Below are positions 1 to 5,050 of a stretch of DNA of 5,050 nt, in pieces; position 1 is the stretch's first letter, and each line of letters starts with the position of its first letter. Both the position numbers and the translations under genes were made by a program. Origin of the DNA: Prolixibacteraceae bacterium. GTDB lineage: Bacteria > Bacteroidota > Bacteroidia > Bacteroidales > Prolixibacteraceae. Below the pieces are notes generated by a model. That model saw only the letters and a program-made list of their open reading frames with translations, was not told where the DNA came from and did no database searches. The stretch spans positions 1 to 5,050 of the forward strand of contig JAQIDF010000155.1 of the NCBI GenBank assembly GCA_027858145.1, given 5' to 3'.

Positions 1-40
1 GAACAGAAATTTATATGCGGAAGAAATATTAATGATAATC

Positions 41-74
41 AACAGTCATGCTCTACACTTAAAACATGACTATT
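41..74 (-). terminator. Inverted repeat, possible terminator after the small-protein pair
   Basis: Bases 41-50 (AACAGTCATG) and 65-74 (CATGACTATT) are inverted repeats matching at 9 of 10 positions. In minus-strand RNA the odd position becomes a G-U pair, giving a 10-bp stem with a 14-nt loop. It lies about 20 nt past the stop codon of the gene at 94-537. The stretch after it is T-rich but lacks a clean U run, so termination is only a reasonable guess. Nothing else can be assigned in bases 1-93. Confidence 0.35.
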
Positions 75-93
75 GAAATATCATCAAAAAATT

Positions 94-537
94 TTAATAT
101 ACACTATTTGCAGCCGCAATGTAAAGGCCGTAATAAAGAGCATAAGATAAGGCAGAGCACCCAACAGGAATGGCACATCCAAATACCGATTTTTTAATTT
201 GCTCCTTGTTGTTATCGGTTGTTACAGCTACTACAACAATACCTATAGGCCCGGTTAAGCATCCCCACCAAAATGCACTTAGTATAGGTGGTCCTGTTTT
301 TTCATCCTGCATTGAGCTGGCAATTGCTGCCGTGTTCATAATGTTGGATGTAGAATAATTATTGGCTTCAAGGTCGCTGTAGCTGGCATTATTCGTTTCA
401 ATGAATTGTGAAACTTCAGATATTTCATCAAAAGCTGAATATATCTCTGATTCATCGAAAGACATGTTAGATGCAAAACTAAATATTGATGCTGCAAATA
501 ATAAAAAGGTAGTTGTAATTAATCGTAATTTATTCAT
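94..537 (-). CDS. Small exported protein with C-terminal Gly-Cys membrane hairpin (paralog A), function unknown
   Basis: This gene encodes 147 residues. Residues 1-22 form a signal peptide (MNKLRL, a hydrophobic core, then FSFA). Residues 27-60 are acidic and probably helical (FDESEIYSAFDEI, then SYSDLEANN). A Ser/Ala/Asn linker leads to PPILSAFWWGC at 83-93, a hydrophobic glycine-containing stretch (94-107), a charged turn TTDNNKEQIKKS (106-117) and a second hydrophobic stretch (118-143). Cys93 and Cys121 are 27 residues apart, as in the upstream paralog; Cys127 is extra. If the signal is cleaved, the positive-inside rule puts the KK turn in the cytoplasm and both ends in the periplasm. I recall similar small proteins from many Bacteroidota, but no assigned function. 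The gene starts 53 nt after its paralog with no clear promoter between them, so co-transcription is likely. The ATG at 537 directly precedes the signal peptide. Confidence is high for the gene and low for its role. Confidence 0.85.
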   Translation of the reverse strand: MNKLRLITTTFLLFAASIFSFASNMSFDESEIYSAFDEISEVSQFIETNNASYSDLEANNYSTSNIMNTAAIASSMQDEKTGPPILSAFWWGCLTGPIGIVVVAVTTDNNKEQIKKSVFGCAIPVGCSALSYALYYGLYIAAANSVY

Positions 538-590
538 GATGTTTAGATTATGTAGGTTGAATTTTACTTAAAAATATTAGCGGAGAGAGG

Positions 591-1049
591 TTATCTTAAT
601 AAATAACCTCCACCAAAAAGAAGTGAGTTGACTAAACAACCCCATGCTGATTTCTTTAGCTGAGTTCCGTCAAAACCGGTAGTAATACCAACTACAAGCA
701 TTCCTACCCAGTTGAAGATACATCCCCATAAGAAGGCACTTACGAATGGTGGTGTGTCAGCGGTAGCATTCATAGCAATAGCTGCACTTGAATTGATGTT
801 AGCAACCATTTCGTTGTTTGTGGCCTCTAAGTCTTTGTAGGTTAATTCTTCGTTGCTTTCAATGGTTGAAACCAACTCGTCAATTTCATTGAATGCTGTG
901 TAAATTTCGTCTTCATTGAAACTTGAAACAGCTTGTATTTCTTTGTTGTCGTTTGTTGCTTCACCGACAAGTGTATAGGCTAACGATTGTGAACTAAACA
1001 GAACAAGAGCCAGAAAGACACTTAGTACAGATTGTAAAATTTTTTTCAT
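591..1049 (-). CDS. Small exported protein with C-terminal Gly-Cys membrane hairpin (paralog B), function unknown
   Basis: This gene encodes 152 residues from the ATG at 1049. The frame stays open upstream to a TTG at 1154, but that TTG coincides with the -33 element of a good promoter match, and residue 1 at 1049 opens a typical signal peptide (MKKILQSVLS, then SSQSLA, cleavage near residue 24). After a spacer the protein resembles paralog A: FNEDEIYTAFNEIDEL (44-59), LTYKDLEATNNE (69-80), a Ser/Ala/Asn linker, PPFVSAFLWGC (100-110), a hydrophobic stretch, TTGFDGTQLKKS (123-134) and GC at 137-138 followed by a glycine-rich hydrophobic end. Cys110 and Cys138 have the same 27-residue spacing as in paralog A. 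It has a longer spacer after the signal peptide and a shorter second hydrophobic segment. It is probably the first gene of a two-gene transcript. No known enzyme or transporter motif was seen. Confidence 0.87.
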   Translation of the reverse strand: MKKILQSVLSVFLALVLFSSQSLAYTLVGEATNDNKEIQAVSSFNEDEIYTAFNEIDELVSTIESNEELTYKDLEATNNEMVANINSSAAIAMNATADTPPFVSAFLWGCIFNWVGMLVVGITTGFDGTQLKKSAWGCLVNSLLFGGGYLLR

Positions 1050-1124
1050 TTTAATTAAGTTTAAAGTTACGGTATGTAGTTTATGTGAAATTATTCTTTT
1101 ACCAAAAATTAAATAATCTCCTAC

Positions 1125-1154
1125 CAAAAATATGTTATTACGCGCATATATCAA
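1125..1154 (-). promoter_or_regulatory. Bacteroidota-type promoter for the small-protein pair
   Basis: Reading the minus strand, TTG at 1154-1152 is followed by a 19-nt spacer and TATTTTTG at 1132-1125. This matches the known Bacteroidota primary sigma factor pattern (TTG near -33, TAnnTTTG near -7) with normal spacing. Transcription would begin near 1118-1121 and give a leader of about 70 nt before the ATG at 1049. The leader just upstream of the ATG is A/T-rich without a Shine-Dalgarno sequence, as is usual in this phylum. Confidence 0.6.
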
Positions 1155-1321
1155 ATAAGAATGTGGGTTTTTTTATAGTTTGAACCATGTTTTTTACAGA
1201 CAGATGTTTTTTTATAACGTTGCAGCTTTAGATATTCCCCAATAAAATATTCAAATACCTCATAAAACTCAACAGTTATTCATTTTCCCTTTGCACTTTC
1301 TTATTTCCAACGGTCCACCTT

Positions 1322-1344
1322 GATTTGAATGTATAGATTTGAAT
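1322..1344. repeat. Short direct repeat GATTTGAAT, 14-bp period
   Basis: GATTTGAAT occurs at 1322-1330 and again at 1336-1344, separated by GTATA. The two copies are identical over 9 bp. They lie about 105-125 nt upstream of the barrel gene and overlap the candidate promoter, so they could form a regulator binding site. A chance repeat in A/T-rich DNA is also possible. Confidence 0.6.
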
Positions 1345-1358
1345 ATAAATACAGTTTG
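1325..1358 (+). promoter_or_regulatory. Weak candidate promoter for the barrel gene
   Basis: TTG at 1325-1327 is followed after 22 nt by TACAGTTTG at 1350-1358. This resembles TTG...TAnnTTTG but has three instead of two bases between TA and TTTG. A perfect TAnnTTTG (TAGATTTG, 1334-1341) lies nearby but has no TTG at the usual distance that I can see. Either would leave a leader of about 80-100 nt. The exact start of transcription is uncertain. Confidence 0.3.
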
Positions 1359-1445
1359 TATAATTCATTTTATCATCAGTTAAATAAGTGATGAAATACA
1401 AAAAAATAGTTCTAAAATATTTTTTAATCTTAAAACTAAATTCAA

Positions 1446-2009
1446 ATGAAAAAGTTTTTAATTATTTTATTGATCAGTAGTTTTTCTTTTGCAGTAAAAG
1501 CACAAGAGGTAGCGCCTGTGTTTGTTAAAGGCGATAAAGTTGCTAACATTGGTATCGGATTGGGGAGTGGTCTAAGTTCATATTATAAAATGTCTATTCC
1601 TCCTATATCATTATCGGCAGAATATGGAATTATGGATAATATTCTTGAAAAAGGTTCTGTTGGTGTAGGAGCCTATCTCGGTTTTTCATCTTATAAATTT
1701 AGCGGATGGGGGTCTAATTATTCATCACGTACAAGTCGTGTTTATATAGGTCCTCGTGGTTCGTTTCATTATCCATTGATTGATAAACTTGATACTTATG
1801 CAGGTTTATCAATCGGGTTTCATTATTACAGTTGGAGTTATGAGGATGATGGTATTGATGATTTTTACGATTATAATAACAATGATCTGGGTGTATACTC
1901 GTACTGGTTTATTGGCGCACGTTATTATTTAACAGATAATTTAGCTGCAATGGCTGAACTTGGTTATGGTATTACGTACCTGAATATAGGTATTTCTATT
2001 AAATTATAA
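1446..2009 (+). CDS. Small outer-membrane beta-barrel protein
   Basis: This gene encodes 187 residues. Residues 1-20 are a clear signal peptide (MKKFLIILLI, then AVKAQ, cleaved around Ala19/Gln20). The rest alternates polar and aromatic or aliphatic residues in short stretches typical of transmembrane beta strands: NIGIGLG (34-40), GVGAYLGFSSYKF (73-85), RVYIGPRGSFHYP (98-110), LDTYAGLSIGFHYYSW (115-130) and WFIGARYYLTDNLAAMAELG (154-173). It ends in a short strand, NIGISIKL. The size suits a barrel of about eight strands, as in the general outer-membrane beta-barrel family. Residues 133-147 form an acidic Asp/Asn/Tyr-rich segment (EDDGIDDF, DYNNND) that probably is a surface loop and could bind cations. 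The substrate or role is unknown. The following small gene begins within 3-10 nt of the stop, so the two are likely co-transcribed. Confidence 0.85.
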   Translation: MKKFLIILLISSFSFAVKAQEVAPVFVKGDKVANIGIGLGSGLSSYYKMSIPPISLSAEYGIMDNILEKGSVGVGAYLGFSSYKFSGWGSNYSSRTSRVYIGPRGSFHYPLIDKLDTYAGLSIGFHYYSWSYEDDGIDDFYDYNNNDLGVYSYWFIGARYYLTDNLAAMAELGYGITYLNIGISIKL

Positions 2010-2012
2010 TTC

Positions 2013-2330
2013 TTGTTAGATGAAATATATATATACTTACTATTTATCCTTTTGGGTATTGTGATAAATTCACATGCCCAAAAGTTTAAAAAATATCTCT
2101 TCAAATCAGGTGTCATCGAATACAAAATGGAGGGTAATGCCAAGGGAACCCAGATTGTTTATTGGGAAAATTATGGATACCGTGAAGCTTCTATTCATGG
2201 GTTGAAGGTGATGGGGATTGGCAGTTGTCAAGTTATTGTGTTTTGGAAACAGATGGAGCAGGGAGTGTATTTTTTACGATTGTATGACAAAAATGGGAAA
2301 GTGTTTTCCCGGAAAGTAATTAAGCAATAA
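2013..2330 (+). CDS. Small secreted composite protein with T9SS-like tail; natural ATG out of frame (possible pseudogene)
   Basis: The open frame gives 105 residues from a TTG at 2013, but this start is doubtful. It places Leu-Asp-Glu ahead of the hydrophobic core, whereas signal peptides begin basic. An ATG-AAA-TAT at 2020 is out of frame and hits TGA after 14 codons. Loss of one AT from the repeat at 2025-2035 would join it to the body as MKYIYLLFILLG, then NSHAQ, a textbook signal peptide. Residues 24-59 (YLFKSGVIEYKMEG, then YWENYGYREA) resemble from memory the start of a secreted Bacteroidota family often beginning with a SGIIEY-like motif. Residues 81-105 (MEQGVYFLRLYDKNGKVFSR, then KVIKQ) resemble the end of a type A T9SS sorting domain. 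The middle (60-80) fits neither. It could be a live small protein, a phase-off gene or a deletion remnant. It follows the barrel gene directly. Confidence 0.55.
   Translation: MLDEIYIYLLFILLGIVINSHAQKFKKYLFKSGVIEYKMEGNAKGTQIVYWENYGYREASIHGLKVMGIGSCQVIVFWKQMEQGVYFLRLYDKNGKVFSRKVIKQ
2025..2035. repeat. (AT)5A dinucleotide run at the start of the small composite gene
   Basis: The run of alternating A and T from 2025 to 2035 lies five bases after the ATG at 2020. A change of one unit shifts the reading frame by 2 nt. Removing one unit puts the ATG in frame with the long downstream frame. At five units it is short for a hypermutable tract, so slippage is possible but not shown. Confidence 0.7.
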
Positions 2331-2356
2331 TAATTGCATTTTAACTAAATCAAGAT

Positions 2357-2390
2357 AGAAGGAGTGTCAATATCATGCTTCTTTTTAATT
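2357..2390 (+). terminator. Weak hairpin plus T run, possible terminator
   Basis: AGAAG (2357-2361) can pair with CTTCT (2378-2382). Three further pairs (GTG 2364-2366 with CAT 2374-2376) are possible beyond a small internal loop, and five T residues follow (2382-2386). It sits about 30 nt past the stop codon of the small composite gene and could end the barrel-gene transcript. The stem is short, so the call is tentative. Confidence 0.35.
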
Positions 2391-2415
2391 ATGTTTGAGT
2401 AGCCAAATTAAAAAG
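2381..2415. promoter_or_regulatory. 10-bp inverted repeat around a TAnnTTTG element, upstream of the kinase gene
   Basis: CTTTTTAATT (2381-2390) and AATTAAAAAG (2406-2415) are perfect inverted repeats with a 15-nt centre. TATGTTTG at 2390-2397, mostly in that centre, matches the Bacteroidota -7 element, though no TTG is seen at the matching upstream distance. Transcription would begin near 2401-2404, leaving a leader under 20 nt before the ATG at 2420. The repeat could be an operator or, in read-through RNA, a hairpin next to the start codon that competes with the hairpin at 2357-2382. Confidence 0.4.
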
Positions 2416-2419
2416 TATT

Positions 2420-4360
2420 ATGTGGCAAATTTTATGTGTAATTTTTCTTCTTTACGGGGGTTTTGCATACGGTAACAATTCACCCGTTTTGAATGATTCA
2501 GCCTTAGTTGTTTTAAGTGATAGCGGGCTGATAACGGGGGAGCGTTTGTCTATAAGCGAAATAAGAGATATCATTGACAATTTCGATACCTACGACAATG
2601 TACGTTCAAATGGTATTGAAGAAGATTTTTTGCAACATATTATTAAAGAGGCTAAACGGCTTGATTTTGATTGGGGGGAGGCCAATGCTAAAAACATATT
2701 GGGTGTTTTGATGCGCGATCGTGCTGAATATGCCGTAGCAGCTAAACTACACGAATCTGCATTAAGCCTTGCAGGTTCAGATACAATAATTCAAATTTAT
2801 GCGTTAAATAACCTGGGTGTTGCATATCGCCGGCTTGACAAGCCACGGATCGCCCTTGATTATCACATGCAGGCCCTTAAGCTTTCTGAACATTTTAGCG
2901 GCAATGCTGATGTTGCTACCCGAAGTGCCTGCATTGCCCTGAATAGTATCGGAAACATTAATCTTGCCCTTAACCAGCCCGGTAAAGCACTCGAAGTGTT
3001 TGGTCAAACACTCGAAATAGAAAAGAAGATAAATAACCACCTGGGCATGGCTATCAATTATCACAACATAGGCTATGCTTACGATGTCATGGGCGAAACC
3101 GATAAAGCCTTGAGCTATTTTTTGTTATCGCTTCAACAAAACGAAATCATCAATTCGGAGGTTGGCAAAGCTATTTGTTACAACAGCATAGGTGAGATAT
3201 ACCTCAAGAGGGAGAATGTTTCGAGAGCTTTAAAAGAATTTGAGCGGGCAATGGTCTTTGCAAAATCATCGGACGATAATTATTATATATCACAAAGCTA
3301 CGCCAATTTAGGGGAGGCTTTTCTAGCAATGGAGAATTACGACAGAGCTTATGATGCTCTTATCAAATATAACAAACTTGCTTTGCAAATTAATTCTGGC
3401 TTGCTCGTTCAGGAGTCGTATAAGTTATTATCAGAATACTACGAGAAAACCGGGCAATATGAAAAGGCATTAGAAAACTATAAAATTGGTGTTGCTGCCA
3501 ACGACAGTGTGGTTAACCAGCAAAACACCAGTTATTTGAATGAATTGCAGACTTTGTACGAAGCCGATAAAAAAGAACAGCAGATTGAGATGCTGACCGT
3601 GGAAAATCAAGTTAAAACACAACAAAATTATATTATTTTATTTGTAGCAATTATCGTTCTTTTAACTTTTATTGTAATTTATGTGGTAACACAAGTTAGG
3701 GCTGAGAAACAGAAAACAGAACTGCGTAGCAGTTTATTCCGGTCGATGATGAATCCACACTTTATTTTTAATGCACTGGGATCAATACAAAGTTTTTTAT
3801 ACAACAATGAACCACAGAAGGCAGCTGTTTATCTGGGTAATTTTTCTAAACTTACCAGGTTGATATTGAAAAATTCAAATAAAAACCTGATTACTTTGGA
3901 CGAAGAAGTTGAGGCTTTGCGCAACTATCTTGAGATTGAGCAAATGCGCCAGCGTGAGTGCTTTAGTTATGAGTTTGATATCGATGACGATGTTGAATTA
4001 GATTTTGTATATGTTTTACCAACAATGTTGCAACCATTTGTTGAGAATTCGATTCAACATGGATTTAGAAAATCCGATTGTGGTAAAGGGTTAAAGGTGA
4101 GTATTTTGGTGTCGCAGAGTAATGATTATCTGCATCTGAAATTGAAAGATAATGGAATAGGAATTAACAGTAATGAAGGCTCGCCTGAGGGGCATCACAA
4201 ATCAATGGGCTTGCTAATCTTTAAAGAAAGAATTCGTCTTTTTGAGAAAAAGTACAAAAAAACTGTTAATTTCGTAATCAAAGACTTAAGTGAGGTTAGT
4301 GAAAATGAAACCGGAACCTTAATAAGAATTGATTTTCCATTGATTGAGCCACATGATTAA
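2420..4360 (+). CDS. TPR-containing LytS-type sensor histidine kinase
   Basis: This gene encodes 646 residues. Residues 1-18 look like a signal peptide (MWQILCVIFLLYGGFAYG). About six to seven TPR-like helix pairs span residues 90-362, for example IYALNNLGVAYRRLDKPRIA (126-145), NYHNIGYAYDVMGETDKA (213-230) and SYKLLSEYYEKTGQYEKA (333-350). A short probable coiled coil (370-402) leads to one membrane helix (404-425). The kinase part begins with MMNPHFIFNALGSIQSFL (443-460); His447 is the expected phosphorylated residue of the His_kinase (LytS/YehU) family. The ATP-binding lobe shows an N box PFVENSIQHG (539-548, with Glu542 and Asn543), a G1 box DNGIGI (577-582) and a later SMGL (595-598). 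The TPR array is therefore predicted to be periplasmic and to act as sensor, probably through protein contacts. It passes phosphate to the regulator encoded next, whose gene overlaps by 8 nt. All key residues are present. The signal is unknown. Confidence 0.93.
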   Translation: MWQILCVIFLLYGGFAYGNNSPVLNDSALVVLSDSGLITGERLSISEIRDIIDNFDTYDNVRSNGIEEDFLQHIIKEAKRLDFDWGEANAKNILGVLMRDRAEYAVAAKLHESALSLAGSDTIIQIYALNNLGVAYRRLDKPRIALDYHMQALKLSEHFSGNADVATRSACIALNSIGNINLALNQPGKALEVFGQTLEIEKKINNHLGMAINYHNIGYAYDVMGETDKALSYFLLSLQQNEIINSEVGKAICYNSIGEIYLKRENVSRALKEFERAMVFAKSSDDNYYISQSYANLGEAFLAMENYDRAYDALIKYNKLALQINSGLLVQESYKLLSEYYEKTGQYEKALENYKIGVAANDSVVNQQNTSYLNELQTLYEADKKEQQIEMLTVENQVKTQQNYIILFVAIIVLLTFIVIYVVTQVRAEKQKTELRSSLFRSMMNPHFIFNALGSIQSFLYNNEPQKAAVYLGNFSKLTRLILKNSNKNLITLDEEVEALRNYLEIEQMRQRECFSYEFDIDDDVELDFVYVLPTMLQPFVENSIQHGFRKSDCGKGLKVSILVSQSNDYLHLKLKDNGIGINSNEGSPEGHHKSMGLLIFKERIRLFEKKYKKTVNFVIKDLSEVSENETGTLIRIDFPLIEPHD

Positions 4361-5050
4361 AGCTTTTATTGTTGACGACGAACCTGAGTTGGTTGAACTG
4401 GACAAAGTTCTGCTTGAAAAGCATTTCGACGATATTCAAATTATCGGCAGTTGTGGAACTGTGGCAGAGGCTGTTGATTTTATCAACGAGTATAAGCCGC
4501 AATTGCTTATGCTTGACATTCGTCTTTCCGATGGTACTGGTTTTAACATTCTTCAAAAAATCAAACCTTATAATTATGCACTTATATTTATTACTGCCTA
4601 CAACGAGTTTGCTATTAAGGCTATAAAGTTTAGTGCTATCGATTATATTCTTAAACCTATAGATGAAAATGAGTTTCGCGCTGCTGTAAACAGAGCCTTA
4701 AGTTCGATTAACGATGATGCCTTACACGGACAGGTGCAGACTTTTTTCAATTATTACGAACGTAAAACGCAGACCCGACGTATTGTTTTGAAAACTACCG
4801 AAGCCATTAATATTGTCGATGTGGGCGATATCACTCATTGTCGTAGCGAAAGTAATTATACCACTTTCTATATGACCGATGGTAAAAAAATAATGGTATC
4901 GAGAGTGCTGAAAGAATATGAGGACTTATTATCGGAATATGGCTTTTTCAGGCCGCATCATTCATTTTTGGTAAACTTAAACCATGTAACTAAACTTGAT
5001 AAAACCGATGGTGGTTTTTTAATTCTTAAAGATGGCGTTGAAGTTCCGGT
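4353..5050 (+). CDS. LytTR-family response regulator (partial, runs off the window)
   Basis: Translation from the ATG at 4353 gives 232 residues before the window ends; the family is usually about 240-250 residues, so only the last few are missing. Residues 1-115 are a receiver domain with the acidic pair Asp8-Asp9 (FIVDDEPEL), the phosphate acceptor Asp55 (LLMLDIRLSDG), Thr81 (IFITAYNEF) and Lys101 (DYILKPIDE). A linker (116-140) leads to a LytTR DNA-binding domain from about 142 (RRIVLKTTEAINIV, then ITHCRSESNYTTFYM, FFRPHHSFLVNLNHVTKL). The HHSFLVN...V pattern is typical of LytTR. The start lies within the end of the kinase gene (8-nt overlap), which indicates translational coupling. Phosphorylated by the kinase, it should bind direct repeats upstream of target genes. 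Its targets are unknown; candidate boxes upstream of the barrel gene are given in the findings. Confidence 0.95.
   Translation, partial: MIKAFIVDDEPELVELDKVLLEKHFDDIQIIGSCGTVAEAVDFINEYKPQLLMLDIRLSDGTGFNILQKIKPYNYALIFITAYNEFAIKAIKFSAIDYILKPIDENEFRAAVNRALSSINDDALHGQVQTFFNYYERKTQTRRIVLKTTEAINIVDVGDITHCRSESNYTTFYMTDGKKIMVSRVLKEYEDLLSEYGFFRPHHSFLVNLNHVTKLDKTDGGFLILKDGVEVP

Larger units (their letters stand above)
1050..1445. other. Divergent control region, no gene seen
   Basis: This stretch separates the leftward small-protein genes from the rightward barrel gene. I see no convincing coding frame in it. It holds the leftward promoter (1125-1154), three T-tracts of 6-7 nt (1168-1174, 1190-1195, 1207-1213), a 14-bp-period direct repeat (1322-1344), a weak rightward promoter candidate (1325-1358), three CAGTT boxes (1273, 1352, 1377) and a weak 6-bp inverted repeat (TCATCA 1373-1378 with TGATGA 1389-1394). 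The last 60 nt before 1446 are very A/T-rich, typical of a Bacteroidota leader. Confidence 0.7.

Noticed and set aside
170..358. 62-residue open frame on the plus strand
   Set aside because: It lies entirely opposite the well-supported small exported protein gene (94-537) and has no recognisable domain or leader.
1168..1213. T-runs as rho-independent terminators
   Set aside because: No GC-rich or stable stem precedes any of the runs, and no gene ends just upstream on the plus strand.
1373..1394. TCATCA/TGATGA hairpin as a riboswitch or attenuator before the barrel gene
   Set aside because: The stem has only six pairs with a mismatch beyond it, there is no T run and no known riboswitch core is visible.
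2804..3064. 86-residue open frame on the minus strand
   Set aside because: It is antisense to the TPR region of the kinase gene, whose own frame shows clear repeats; nothing supports it as a gene.
4296..4556. 86-residue open frame on the minus strand
   Set aside because: It is antisense to the kinase end and the receiver domain, both conserved in their own frames.
4369..4626. 85-residue open frame on the plus strand
   Set aside because: It is an alternative frame inside the response regulator gene, whose true frame shows all receiver-domain residues.

Overview
The window looks like chromosomal DNA from a Gram-negative bacterium of the phylum Bacteroidota. The supporting signs are low GC content, weak or absent Shine-Dalgarno sequences with A-rich leaders, promoter elements of the Bacteroidota type (TAnnTTTG with an upstream TTG), signal peptides ending in AQ, a C-terminus resembling a type IX secretion (T9SS) sorting tail, and a LytS/LytTR two-component pair whose kinase carries TPR repeats. 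Genus cannot be assigned from this window.

Layout. On the minus strand, 94-1049 holds two tandem paralogous genes for small exported proteins of unknown function. Each has a signal peptide, an acidic helical middle and a C-terminal two-helix hairpin with two Gly-Cys motifs exactly 27 residues apart. A good promoter match at 1125-1154 drives the pair leftward and fixes the start of the first gene at 1049. A 10-nt inverted repeat at 41-74 may end the transcript. The roughly 400-nt region 1050-1445 is a divergent control region with T-tracts, a 14-bp-period direct repeat and three CAGTT boxes.

On the plus strand, 1446-2009 encodes a small outer-membrane beta-barrel protein. Directly after it lies a short gene (2013-2330) that looks composite: its first half resembles a secreted Bacteroidota family and its last 25 residues resemble a T9SS sorting tail. 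Its natural ATG (2020) is out of frame with the body because of an (AT)n run, so it is a phase-variation or decay candidate. After a gap with overlapping inverted repeats and a promoter-like element come a TPR-containing LytS-type histidine kinase (2420-4360) and a LytTR response regulator (4353 to the window end, cut off). These two overlap by 8 nt and surely form one signalling unit.

How they work together: the kinase's TPR region is predicted to be periplasmic and may sense an envelope or protein-protein signal. The regulator would then bind DNA through its LytTR domain. Whether the neighbouring envelope genes are its targets is unproven. No RNA genes, CRISPR arrays, insertion sequences or phage genes were seen. 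The most unusual points are the out-of-frame ATG with its AT run, the composite small protein and the Cys-patterned paralog pair.
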